Shown one piece after another: positions 45,075-61,812 of a DNA stretch of 64,000 nt. The notes under the pieces are model-generated. The model was not told where the DNA came from. It saw only the letters and a program-made list of their open reading frames with translations, and ran no database searches. Within the stretch, counting starts at the first letter, position 1, and each line of letters begins with the position of its first letter. Origin of the DNA: Heliocybe sulcata (Eukaryota; Basidiomycota; Agaricomycetes; Gloeophyllales; Gloeophyllaceae); assembly GCA_004369045.1 (NCBI GenBank), contig ML213526.1, positions 130,382-194,381 of the forward strand. The letters are read 5' to 3'. Both the position numbers and the translations under genes were made by a program.

Positions 45075-46246
45075 ATGCAGATCGATCATCAAGTCAAAGT
45101 CGGCGTCTTGGGGGCGACGGGCACGGTCGGACAACGATTTATTTCACTGCTTTCGACGCACCCTTTCTTCATCGTCGCCGCTCTCGGCGCCTCAGAGCGT
45201 TCAGCGGGCAAACCCTACTCGAAAGCGGTCAACTGGAAGCAGACTGTGCCTATTCCTTCGGCTGTGAGGGAGCTTGTCGTCTACCCTTGCATACCCGAAC
45301 ACTTTACGGAGTGCGCTGTCGTATTTTCCGGCTTGGATGCAGATGTGGCGGGAGATATCGGTGCGTGTGCACCCTTTGACATGGATATTTTGACCTCTGA
45401 TGACATCGGGATGTGATCACAGAGGCTGCATTTAGAGAGGCGGAATTGGCTGTGTTCTCCAACGCAAAAAGCTTCCGCAGGGACCCACACGTACCTCTGA
45501 TCGTCCCCCTCGTCAATCCTTCTCACCTCTCCATCATTCCCCAACAACGAGCTGTGCATTCCCCCCCACTTAAAAAGGGTTTTATTGTAACAAACGCGAA
45601 TTGCTCTACGACAGGTGTCGTCGTACCCCTCGCAGTACTGGAAAAGTCCTTTGGCCCTCTAGAGTCATGCATCATCACGACAATGCAGGCTATCTCTGGT
45701 GCAGGCTACCCTGGCGTGCCCTCGCTAGATATCTTAGACAACATCGTGCCTTATATATCCGGGGAGGAGGAGAAGATCGAGTGGGAGACCCTCAAAATCC
45801 TGGGTGGCGTCGCTGAGACGGACGACGGAAAGAAAGCGTTTGATATGCACGCAAAACACCCTCTGCGCATCTCCGCATCATGCAATCGTGTCCCCGTTGT
45901 GGATGGGCACACCGAGTGCGTCTCGGTGCGCTTTGCACGACGTCCCCCACCGAGCCCGCAGCAAGTCCGTGAAGCGCTCACAGCGTATGCATCAGACGCC
46001 TATACACTTGGCTGCCCTTCCGCGCCTCGGCACACCGTCTTCGTGCACGAGGAGCCCGATCGGCCACAGCCCCGTCTCGACAGGGACTACCAGCAAGGCG
46101 CGGGCGTGTCCGTCGGTCGCGTGCGCCAATGCCGAGTCTTTGACATCAAGTTCGTGGTACTCTCAAATAACGTTTGTATCGGGGCGGCGACGAGTAGCAT
46201 CATTAACGCCGAGCTGGCTATCGCGCGCGGGGTCATTCAAGTGTAG
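45075..46246 (+). CDS. HOM2: Aspartate-semialdehyde dehydrogenase
   Basis: Reduces aspartyl phosphate to aspartate semialdehyde with NADPH, the branch step to threonine, methionine, isoleucine and (in fungi) homoserine. Two exons (45075-45360 and 45423-46246) give 369 residues, close to yeast Hom2 (365). The nucleotide loop is VGVLGATGTVGQRF at residues 7-20. The catalytic Cys lies in TNANCSTTG, followed by MQAISGAGYPGVPS. KHPLRISASCNRVPVVDGHTE carries the substrate-binding Arg and the active-site His of the family. The C-terminus ends SSIINAELAIARGVIQV. The intron is 62 bases with a GTGCGT donor. Confidence 0.96.
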
Positions 46247-46509
46247 TCAGAGTGGCATTGGGTTTAGAGTCTGCTATTTATGAATGAGGGTCAGGGCGCA
46301 TTGATACATGTACAAGTTATTCGATCAGTAGCAAGGACCTCGCACCACATTGCTAATTCGCATTGGTTCTGCCCACTGTCTATATCTAATAATTTGCAGC
46401 TCACGAGCATGTAATGTATTATCATATTGCAAGTGCATTTGCATCAACTGGCACCACTACTACTAGTACTCTTCCAACGCGGCACCGTGACCTCTTCCAG
46501 AAACCAGAA

Positions 46510-47661
46510 ATGGCTGCAGCAGTCGCCTCCAGCTCGACGTCTGCACCTCAGCAAACTGATGCCCTCAAAGCAGCAACTTTTCAGCGTTTGCACCCGCGCA
46601 TATATCTGGAGCGTTTCCTAGCTGAGAACGTCCGCCCAGACGGGAGGGCGTTTGACCAGACACGCGATGTCACTGTGAACGTCGGTAGGTTCAAACTGTC
46701 CGAAGATTCCTAAATGCTAGGATGCTATCGATACTGGAAAACTTGTAGGCTCAATTACGACAGCGGATGGGTCGTCGTTGGTCAGGTTGGGCGAGACAAC
46801 AGTTGTATGCGGGGTGAAAGCGGAAATTGCTGAGCCAGAGCTGGACTCACCGGACGAGGGCTACATTGGTGTGTCATGATGTACATTCATGGAATATCCC
46901 AGCCTATTCGCGCAAGTCTCCCAGTACCCAACCTCGATCTGCCTGCTATGTGCTCTCCTAGATTCAAGCCTGGTCCGCCGAGTGAAGAGGCGCAGGTCCT
47001 CTCGGACAGGCTCAACGAAGCCTTCATCGCGTACGTCTTTCCTAGTTAGTTCGAATCAGATAAGCTTACACTCCTCTCGTATCAATAGTTCAGGGATAGT
47101 CGACCCTACATCACTGTGCATCCATCCCGGCAAAGCCGTCTGGGTACTTTACATCGACGCCACATGCATCAACTATGATGGGAACGCGTTCGACGCGGCA
47201 CTCATCGCAATGGTGTCTGCTCTAAGAAACAGTAAGCTTGAAACCTTTCCGCCGTACACTTTGTTCACAAACATTACATGAAGCGCGCCTACCGAAGACA
47301 ACGTATGACGAAGATACAGGTCGGACGACATGTTCGCGAAAAGACCGGACACCCCTCCAGATCAACGCCTCTCCGCTATCCATGTCTTTCGGCATCTTCG
47401 AGTCGTACGTCCATCCTGATACCGTTGTGCACAGGCTTCTAATACTATTGCTTTAGGACACATCTCCTAGCAGACCCTACCACCTTCGAAGAGCCGCTAC
47501 TTGACACGACCGTTACGGTAGTTCTGAAGGATGATGGGGGACTTGTGTCCGCTACTCAGGTGGGCCTGGGCGGAGTTGGCTCGCAGGACGTCCTTATGTC
47601 ATGTATCGCCGCCGCAAAAAAGCGCCTTACTGAAGTGCGCCCTCAAATATACCGTTCATGA
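46510..47661 (+). CDS. RRP43: Exosome subunit RRP43 (RNase PH-like)
   Basis: One of six RNase PH-like subunits of the exosome ring that channels RNA to the catalytic subunits. Exons 46510-46684, 46749-46868, 46925-47030, 47089-47231, 47284-47404 and 47457-47661 give 289 residues. Motifs include [78 protein letters not shown], and [19 protein letters not shown]. The catalytic residues of bacterial RNase PH are not kept, as usual for eukaryotic ring subunits. An in-frame ATG at 46414 would add 32 residues rich in Thr; I prefer the later start (MAAAVASS). It converges on SMC5, with 217 bp between stops. Confidence 0.93.
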
Positions 47662-47878
47662 TTTCGATGTACGTCAACCAAAACTGCGGTTAGCCAGCCA
47701 GCACACGACGAGGAAGATGTATCGAATATGAAAGCCAACAAGAGCAGAAAATAGTACAGTAAAGTACAGAATGTGCGTAGTATATGCACGTCTACGCCAG
47801 CTGACTAGTATGCGACCCGCATACACTGTAGGCTATATTATATACAACATAAATAGCATGACAGGCATGAAAGAGCCT

Positions 47879-52694
<4,816 letters not shown>

Positions 52695-53205
52695 TTTGCT
52701 GGAGAACGAGCTAGGGAGTGCGATGGAATTTGTAGTAGTAACTCAGCCACGCCGACGCGACAGAGTCGTGCTGTTGTGGCCTGTTTGTCCCTATACGAGG
52801 TTTAGGGCGGGCTCATTCGCGTCTTATAAAAGTTCTGGAGACAGGAGCACATAGCTTAATTAGATCCCGTAAGATGTTGTTTCGCCCCTAGTGTAACCAT
52901 CAGTACTGGTTACTTACGTGTCGTATAGAACAAGAGGATACCCCTTATGCAAATGATCGCGCAAAAAGACCACTCATGAGTGCTGATGAAGGTTGAGTCA
53001 CGTGACTGATATACCCCAATCGCGCGTCTCCATGTACAAGCACTGCGACATGATGCATGTGCAGGAAGGCATCGGGATGGAGGCTCAGAGAGCAATACAT
53101 ATAAGACACGTAGTTAGAGGATATGGGTACAGTATAGAGATACAAACGACGAGTACACGATCATGACAATCAAAGCATGGAATCCGTCCCATACTGATGA
53201 CACCC
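52695..53205. other. Intergenic between SMC5 and NUP42
   Basis: 511 bp on the way from the NUP42 stop to the SMC5 start, both on the minus strand. It should hold the NUP42 3' end and the SMC5 promoter. Nothing else seen. Confidence 0.5.
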
Positions 53206-55284
53206 TTACCGCAGCTCTTTTGGAGGTATCCACTCCGGTATGTTCCCCCACTCAAACTTCTTACCCTCAAAGGCTTTCCTCGCATTCTCCGGCAAAATCT
53301 GCATGTAATTCTCGGGGAGGATCGCGTCATACTTGTTGATCTCCGGTTTATAGGTTGTCTTGGCGTTGGCAAAGTCCGGCGGCCCCTGCTTCGGCTTCTG
53401 CGCTGCTGGGAGATTGGTGGACGACCCAAATACAGAAGACGTAGGGGCAGGCTGGCCGAACACAGACGAGGTGTGAGCAGGAGCAGCGCCGAATACAGAG
53501 GGCGTGGAATTAGTCCTGGATCCACCGCCGAATACACCCCCGCCGTCTCCCCCTGAACCGAAGACTGACTGGGTGGCATTCGACCCAAACGCGGACGGCG
53601 TGCTTGTCTGCGCCTGGCTTTGGTTCCCAAAGGCCTGACCAGATCCAAATGCTGGCGAAGTACTGTTGTTCTGAGCAGGCGCAGAGTTCCCAAAAGCGCT
53701 TGTGACCGTTCCTAACGAAGGCTGGCCAAACACCGAGCCTCCAGCGGCAGGACCACCTGCTCCAAAACCCGCAGGCTTGTCTCCGGCGAAAGCAGAGAAA
53801 GGCCCTCCTGCACTACTGGTGTTGGCAGCAGCAGGTGTGGAAGAGGCTCCGAAAGCGGAGCCACCCGGTGTACCGCCTGCGCCAAATGCAGATTGGCCAA
53901 ACGCACCGGTTGCTGGCCGTATGAACGAATTCGCCGCTGGCTGAGATGGTTGACCGAAAGCAGAAGTCTGTGATGGCGGCTGGCCGAAGGCAGATGCTGC
54001 CTGTCCCTGCTGAGGCTGTCCGAAGACAGATGCCGTTTGCTGCTGCGGTTGCCCAAACGCCGATGCTGATTGTTGCGGCTGTGCGAAGGCAGATGGCGTC
54101 TGGCCTTGTTGAGGTTGTCCGAAGACAGATGTAGTCGTCGATTGTGAAGGCTGCCCAAACGCCGACACTGACTGCTGTGGCTGTCCGAAAGCGGAAGAGG
54201 ATTGCTGTGGCTGTCCGAACACCGAGGCAGATTGTTGTGGCTGACCCAAGGCTGACGCAGATTGCGTTGGTTGCCCGAAAGCTGACGTCGACTGCTGTGG
54301 CTGGCCGAACACCGACGTAGATGATAATTGAGGCGGTTGACCGAACACAGATGCGGATGGTTGCGGCTGCCCAAATGCTGACATAGATGGTTGCGGTTGC
54401 CCGAAAACGGATGCGCTCTGCTGTTGCTGGGGTTGCCCGAAGGCAGACGGGGTAGCGTTACTAGCGCCCAATCCTCCCGAGGCTGGTTTGCCGAACGCTG
54501 ACTGTCCAAAGGCAGGCTGACCAAACGCAGACTTGCCAAAGGCAGAAGTCGTTGTCGTCGAGGAAGCATTTGCACCGAATACGGAAGATGTATTATTGCC
54601 AAGTGTCGACGGCCCCGCGCCAGGACCTGAGCCAGAAGCAGCCTCGCTGTTGGCCATACTGATTTTTGCGGCCTGATCATATGCTTGCTGAACATGGGCG
54701 CGGGCATTGGCTATCGCTTGCTCAGCAACAGCTATCTTCTCTCCCTCGTATCTCATCTTAGAGGCAATTCAGCCTGGATGCATCGTAAATGAAGAAAATA
54801 CGCACATAATCGTTCACTGTCCCGGACTTCGCCGCCAATACGGCCTTCACGCGTAACTCGTCGGGGGACTCGTCCAAACCTGCGATAAGCAGAGGCTCAT
54901 GTTTCGCCGGACCGTAAGACGACAGCGGCCACATCGGTTTGTCCGCTCCTTCGGTTAGGTCCTTCGTCATAGTGTCAACGCTGCAGAGGACGTCAGGACT
55001 GGGCTTCTAGTTGTTCTCGAGGTCGATACATCACACCTGAATGGAATCACGATCTTCGGAGGCCCGCCTGAGTTCCAAGATGAGTCTAAGAGGGATCATG
55101 CGTAAAAGTTTGAGCTTTATAAGACATACAAAGTTCTTACTTCCGTATCCCTGAGCATCTCTCGGATGCTCATTCCTGCAGCTATTGCCGAACCTGCAAC
55201 GCCCTTGTAGGTAATAGTGGCAGACGGCCTAGCGTAGCCCGGTCAGAGATGATCATACTTCGCCAGCTCCACATTACTTACCAT
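53206..55284 (-). CDS. NUP42: Nup42/Amo1/NUPL2-type FG nucleoporin with N-terminal CCCH zinc finger
   Basis: A cytoplasmic-face nucleoporin that binds Gle1 in mRNA export. Exons 55282-55284, 55141-55228, 55037-55085, 54806-54980 and 53206-54756 give 621 residues. The first coding exon is only the start codon. Exon 2 gives AVCHYYLQGRCRFGNSCRNE then HP, a CCCH finger with spacing 7-5-3. Then follow LTEGADKPMWPLSSYGPAKHE and LDESPDELRVKAVLAA, typical of the family, and a coiled segment (EGEKIAVAEQAIANARAHVQ). About 33 FG dipeptides follow, mostly in SxFGQP units. The C-terminus (YDAILPENYMQILPENARKAF ... EWGNIPEWIPPKELR) matches the Gle1-binding end. It diverges from NUP188. Confidence 0.92.
53930..54560 (-). 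repeat. FG-repeat minisatellite-like coding array
   Basis: The unit (S/A)-x-FGQPQQ-S... recurs about every 10-15 residues, and the DNA repeats with it (TGCCCGAA / GGCTGTCCGAA-like words on the plus strand). Neighbouring units are nearly identical in places, so copy number may vary between strains. Confidence 0.8.
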
Positions 55285-55357
55285 GCTGACGAACCCAGTA
55301 AGGAGGTCGCCACAAGTTAAGCGTAGAAGAGTCGTAGAAGTCGTGTGGCGGAAGAGG
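55285..55357. promoter_or_regulatory. Very short bidirectional promoter, NUP42 / NUP188
   Basis: If NUP188 starts at 55358, only 73 bp separate the two start codons. If it started at the upstream in-frame ATG (55283), the two start codons would overlap on opposite strands. Either way the 5' leaders of the two genes almost certainly overlap. Confidence 0.55.
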
Positions 55358-58300
55358 ATGGAATTCGAGGTGAATCTGTTTTCCCACGCGTCGCGTCCTG
55401 CTTGGCTTCAAGTTCGCGTCGCGCGTGGCCACACCCACTCCTTCCTCACTCGGGACGATGTCAGGCGAATCCTCCAAACGCTCAAATCTGATAGACGTGT
55501 AAGTTATGCGACTTTATCTCTGCCATTAATGCTCATGAACTATTAGAACATATCAGCAACTGCACGATGCACTCTGCGACGAGCAGATTGGGTTCAGCCG
55601 TGACCAGTACCAGGACCTACTGAAGCCACGCTTGGAGCAGTTCAGAAATCTCACTCAACCTTTCGGGAAACCCTCGCTCGAGTCGCGCAAGAAGATTGAA
55701 TCTGGCTCAGTGACATTGAAGGATGGCGTGCAGTTTCGTGTGGAGGATGCAGACAAGGAGGTCATATTCAGCATCAGCAGAAAATTCGATATCGACGAGG
55801 TGCAGGCTTTCATTCTCCTCCGATCCTTTTTCTACAACGAAGGCCCCCCTCCTGAAGCAGGAACTAGCACGGCCTCCTTCGTCGACACTGTGTTAACGGC
55901 CATTACCCCATTCTATTACTCCGAATGTCATTCCGTCCACCGCACCCTCATCCCTCTCATACGTGCTCACACAGAGCCAGAGGACCCAGCACACGAAGCT
56001 TCCAAGGCTCTTCTTCCAGAAATCTTGCAGGACTCTGTCACTTTCTTCAGGACATTAATGCAAGACTACGTCCGTAAAACGAAAGGCAAGCCCGAAGACA
56101 AGATTGCCTCCGATCACAAAGCGGTGGCACTCTGGGCTAAACAAAATGCAAGGATGCAGCTTGTCGAACTCGAGATCGTGTTCTGGCTGTTAATGAGCTA
56201 CTATTCTCCGTGCGAGGGTTGGCTAGTCGTGCAAGTACTCGAAGTCGCGTATGACACGAATCTGGGCACTATCCAGGAGAACGCTGTTTTCCTGATGGAC
56301 GCGGAAGGAAGGCAGCTCTTGGATGACAGCGCTGCGCTCTGGACGCTAATCACCATCGAGGTCTTTGACCTTGAATACATCGCGGAGCCCGGCATGCTGC
56401 AGATATCCTCTGACCACCAGGACCGGAAAGATTACACTACTTCTCCCGAAAGCCTGAAGCGCATCCACGAGATCGTGACGTCCAATACGAGTGTCCAATT
56501 CGTATGCACATACATGGCATGGACGTACGTGTTGTCACGATTGGCGGAAGCGGCCAAAGCGGCCAAGGAGATCCCGGAAGGCTACAAGGATCTCTTTTCT
56601 ACCCTTGCCTCTTCGAGCCGAGTCTATGCCAAGGACGGGCAGCCACTGCACGTCCTCATGCTCAATGCCTGTCTCAGCCCTGAGGCCCGGTTGTTTAGTC
56701 GACTATTGGATCTCTTGACAGCATGCCCCGTCTTCGTCAGGTCATTAGCATGGAAGGTTGGTAGTTCTCTAACCGATATGAACGAGATAGCCTTCAGAGC
56801 TGTTATAAAAGGTGTCGTTGATCTGCGTGCTATGTCGATATCGCTCGGACTGAAGCGCTTCCTTTAGGCTTGGTCATGATTATCCTTGAGTCCACCCCCG
56901 TAGAGTTTATTTCGGACCTCGATGGGTTCGTCGAGGTCTGGATAACATTATTTGGTCGGAGCGAACAAGGAGCCGTCGATGCTATCTGCAGACACTTTTG
57001 GAACACGGATCGGACTAAGAGCAGAGCTCGCAGTGCGTTGCTTGAAGTTGCGAGAGCACAGTTTCCAGTTCGACCTCGAATGCTGCTACGTATCCTCCGG
57101 TCCTTGACAGCTTTCGGATACATGGACACTGATCCGCTGTCGAATGCCAGTCACTCTGACGAGGACCCGACACTAGATCGACAATACAGTGCCCAGGAAG
57201 TTTTTCATTATTTCCTTCGGCTGCACACATACGCTCAAGTCATCCCGGCCAGTGTCATCTCTGGGGCACACAGTCTGTATGAGAAGCTACCAGAGCGCTC
57301 TGCGAGTGTCGGGGTTTCGTACACCAATCTTCGACCTATTAAGCTGCCTGGCGGTTCCATCCTGGCTCCAAACTCAGTTGGCCGACTACTGAGCCCTGAA
57401 GGAGGGGAGCAGCTCCTCGTGGCTTGGTCACATGTTCACTCGGGCTGGAAGCTGGTGATCGAGATTATGACCACTTACGTATATCGACGTCGCCTGCATC
57501 CTGGCCTTGGTACAGACTACAAGGACGTGATGTTCGGGCGACGTGGGTCAGGTCAGCCGCTGGCCCTCCGGCTAGAAGAGATTGGCATGGAGTTAGAGTC
57601 CACCGATGATGAGGCGTTGATCACGGAATGCTTGGATTTGATCAGCAGCGTAGTACAGGATAATCCTACCGTCGCGGAAGAGCTTCTGGATTCTCTGGAG
57701 GCTGGGAACGCCGTGGTGGCGCATACCATGACTGAAGCTCAACCCCCAGATTTGGTTCAACTGACAACGTTGATACTGGAAGAAGCATTGTCTCGGTCCG
57801 GTCAACATTCCAAACGCCGTCCTCCAAGAGAGCTCATCATCTCCTCGATGAACGTCCTTGCTGCTCTTCTACCTCTCCCCATGTACTCCAACCGCGTCTG
57901 GCTGTTCCTACGTTCAACAACTTCACTCTTTGGGACTACCGCTGCTGCGACCGGAGGGCTCACCAACCTCCTTGCGGCTGAGAAAGTAACTGGCCGTTAT
58001 ACGATGACTCTGGCACTGCTGAATCTCGTCCAGCAATTATTCCGCGAGGCTTCCTGCTCGATGCTCTCAGTGCTTCCTCGCAATATTCGGCTGCAGCAGG
58101 TCAAGGAGGAAGTCCTCCAGCGCGTGGCGCAGTTCGTGCACGAGAAAATCTGGCGTGAGTTTGTTGGCTGGAGATACGCTCGTATTGGCGACAAGTCTGA
58201 AATCGGCAGGCGGTTGTCAGCTTTCTACATCGACGTCCTTGAAAACTCGCCGCCTTCGTTGAAGGACGTGCCTTTCCACTGCCTGAGTAAGGATGTCGTC

Positions 58301-61300
58301 AATCTCTTGTTGTTCAAGGCCAATGCCTCTGCGATCAATCCTATACTCAGCTTCATAGCCGAAGGTGGATTCCTCCTGAACCAGCTCACGGCATCTCGTC
58401 GCTACGGGGATTCCAGACGACTGATCATCGTCATGGAGCTCAAGATCCGATTAGCGCGGATGGTCCTGAATCACAAATTACAGGTTGCACCCAGAGAAGG
58501 CTTATGTCTTCTGGAGAGGGTCCTCTGTGGGCAGGTACCCGGTGGTGCCTCCACGGAGAAGGATGAACCGTCCAGACATGCACCCATGGACCTACTATTG
58601 GCATACGTGAAGAATCGTGTTGTCGGAACATTTGTCCCCTACGAGGCAGCGCGCTTACTGTTCGTTCTTTGCAGTTCCCTGTCTGCCTCACAGGTCTCTC
58701 CCCCAACCGTTGTTGGGCACCTGTCTGATCCAGAGGCGGCAGTTTCGACCCTGGTTCGGATAGTTCAGCATCCGTACGAGGAATTATTTCTGCGTACCGC
58801 CGTTTGGAATTTCATGGCCTTGGCCGTGGAGAAAGAACCTGCCATGGCATCGGTGCTTGTCCTTGGATCTTTCCATGGCCCGGAAAACAAGGATGAGAGG
58901 CCTAATATCCCGTCGAAAGACGCAGTAGTACCCAAGGGGCGAATCAGGCGGCGCAGTGCGCTGGTAGCAGCTTCAGACATGCTCGGCCGTTGGAAAGAAC
59001 TTTGGGAGTACATGCCCCAGGTTCTCTTCTGCGTTTTACAGTTTCTTGACGTAGTCTGGGCTCATGGCATCGAGCACCGCACGGCGCTCCAGCAGTTACG
59101 GGAGAATTCCTCGTTCTGGGAGAGGCTAAAATCGATTTTGGTGGAAGAACTGGGACCCGTCCCGGATTACAAGTCAGAGCAACTCGTGGAATATGAAGAA
59201 GCTCAGCATTCTAACCTTCATGAAGCTGTCTCGTCTCACGCATATCGCACTATGGTGAAGGCGTTGGCACTTCGAATCATATCTCGGGACATACAGATGC
59301 GCTCCGGGAAGGACGACAACCAACGAACTACGGAGAAACCAACAAGCTACAAAGCAATCGAGGATGTTCTGAAGGATGAAGACCAACTGACGGATTTCAT
59401 CTCCGAGGCATCCACGAGCTCATATGAACCGATCTTATATGATGACTTCACCGACACTGTCAAGTCACACTGTCCTGCTCTGAGCCTTGAGCACCTGCGG
59501 GTACAAGATCCAGAAATGGAGCGTGAATTTGGAGATGCGTTTGTGTTCTCGCCTTCTTTACTACAACTACGTCTTCATCCATTCCGCTCTGCGAGTGATA
59601 ACCAGACTGTGTCGCTCGCAGATGAGCTGGAACAGAAGTTGTACTCCATCAACCTCAACCTATCCATAGCACACGCTCAAAGTGCACTTGGTCTGTCATG
59701 GCAGCGCCTTCTCCAAGGTGCATCACCTTTCCTACGGTCGAGCTCGCAGGTCCGCAAGACTCTCCTTACCTTGGCTGCTTCGATTTCCGAGAACGTCTCT
59801 GGCGAGAGCCGCTCTGGAGAGATGATGTCTGCGATCCATAATGGCAGGCTGGGCCTGATCTTGGCCTTGTTGGAGGCTGCGTGGTTCTCCGATGATGACA
59901 AGAAGGAGGAAGTCCAACAGTTCCTTGCCATCGTGACGCATGTCCATAGTATTATCCTCAACAAACCTCAAGCTCCGCAGCAGTCGTTTATGGGCCTGAT
60001 CAAAGTACCATTCCACCGAGTATTGCTGCAGATAATCTATTTCTGCTTGAGACAGGCGAGAACCTTGATCAAACGACCCAAGACACTGAACGCTGCTCAG
60101 AGGCTGACGATTTCCTCCATGGTAGAGGCCGTTCAAGTGCTGGACATCGATGCTCTGCGTATCGTTCTGGATTTAGCGCGAAGCCGGACAGAGGCCGATG
60201 TCGACCAGGATCTTCAGCTTCTGATAGCCGTGTTTGAACAATGCACCCACCCTGAGCTCTGCACTAGCTCCGTCTTCTGGCTTACCCGTTGCCAAGAGAC
60301 CAACGTCATCCGTGCTAGTCTCGAGCTCTTTGCTCAGATGGATATTGTCGGCGTCTCGAACGTTTCCGCTCTGCGCACACGGCGTCGGGCGCTTTATACT
60401 GATCGGATACTGCAGTTCCACCTGGCACTGGCCTGTGTTCCTCTCGCGGCCGAGCGACTGGCGTCTGAGGGCCTGCTCGTTTCGTACAGCAACAACCGCA
60501 TCAGTGAAGCTGTAAACAGAGGCCTCATCGACGTGACGATCCCTGAGCTGCCAAGCGAGCGGAGCCCCGCGCACCAGGCGTACTGCATGATGCTTGCGAT
60601 CGTGGCTTGCGTGTTCGAGGCGCTGGGCAGGCACAACCACCACTTTGACCTCGAGGCATGCGCCTTCGTGCAGGTGTCCGGCCAGCAAATTGCGCGGGCG
60701 CTGTCGTGGACGGCTGGCGACGCGCTATCGCTGCCTCTCATCGAGGAGATGGAGCAGACGGTCAACCTCTTCTACGCCATTGCTGAGAGCTCGGCGCCGG
60801 GCGCGCGGCGCGAGGAGACGGTGAAGAAGGTCCTTCGGGCGTTTACGTCGAGCGGGCTGCTCTTGCTGCAGCAGCTCAACTACGCGCTGACGCACCCGAA
60901 CCATCTGGCGAGCGTGTTGGAGGGTGTGACGGTGGACGAGAAGCAGCAGATTGAGCGAGATGCGCAGGGTCCGTCGGTGCAGTCGACGGAGCACCTTGAT
61001 CCGAGGACACGGCCATTCTTGACGGGCGTCGTGCATAAGCTGTTCAGGCTAACGAGCACGCTGTTGGCGACGCTCATTAGCATCAGCGGTGCGGAGACGG
61101 TGCTTGTTGGTGATCAGGAGGATTGGCCGTTGGATGAGGCGGTTGTACACCCGGTGAGTTGTATATGCCATAGTACTATTAGGAAGTGCGCGAGGCTGAC
61201 GGAAATCTGGATGGAAGCACGCGAAAGTGGTTGTGGACGAACGCGCATCGCTGGGGACGCTCCTAGAGCTGGGCAACTGCACGCTGGACGTGCTGCGCAT

Positions 61301-61736
61301 CCTGGCCGCGCACCCGCCGGGGCAGGCGCTAGCCCCGCCTTCCTCGCTACCCTCGGGCCCCACGAAGCCGCTGGACGTGCAGGATGCGCGCGAAGCGTGC
61401 CGGCGGACGTTGGAGGCCGTATTAGTGTTCGGGGCGGCGCAGCTCGCGCTATGGTGCGCGCGGCCGGAGGTGGGCGGGGCGACGGAGATGGAGGGCGTGG
61501 AGGAGGCTGTGGAGGAGAGGGAGGAGGGGAAGGAGCTGCGGCGCTCCGGTGGGCTAGGGGCGAGTGTGAACGGGAGGAGGGAGCGGGCGGGGGTCGGGAG
61601 GAGGGGGCTGGTGGGAGAGGTTGTGGGGGAGGTGCAGGGGCTGATGGGGAAGGCGAGGGGGGTGTTGAAGGACGAGGGAGTGGAGGTTGTGCCGCTGCTG
61701 GAAAGGTTCTTGAATGAGCGGGTCTTGGTATCGTAG
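55358..61736 (+). CDS. NUP188: Nucleoporin Nup188
   Basis: A large scaffold of the nuclear-pore inner ring. Exons 55358-55498, 55557-56826, 56868-61153 and 61218-61736 give 2,071 residues. The N-terminal part (FLTRDDVRRILQTLKSDRRQ, LHDALCDEQIGFSRDQYQDL, ALLPEILQDS) is helical solenoid. At about residues 625-680, IKLPGGSILAPNSVGRLLSP, then LLVAWSHVHSGWKLVIEIM looks like the SH3-like insert that marks Nup188. The rest is helical repeats to the end. The second intron is only 41 bases. The last exon is very G-rich and codes for a Glu/Gly/Arg-rich linker before a final helix (ARGVLKDEGVEVVPLLERFL). I prefer the ATG at 55358 over 55283 because the latter overlaps the NUP42 start. Confidence 0.9.
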
Positions 61737-61812
61737 TCGTAGTCGTGCGCAAAAAGTATATATTATTTTGTATTGTACGGTATGTATTCTGCTATCTGGT
61801 ATGTTTGTATTT

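Noticed and set aside
46414-46509. Upstream in-frame ATG of RRP43
   Set aside because: It adds a Thr-rich stretch without family resemblance. It stays possible but is less likely than the ATG at 46510.
55283-55357. Upstream ATG of NUP188 at 55283
   Set aside because: It overlaps the NUP42 start codon on the other strand and adds only basic residues with no family match. The ATG at 55358 is simpler.
61436-61736. Gly/Ala/Arg-rich open frame reading on through the last NUP188 intron
   Set aside because: It results from skipping the intron at 61154-61217. The spliced frame continues the helical protein (VVVDERASLGTLLELGNCTL).
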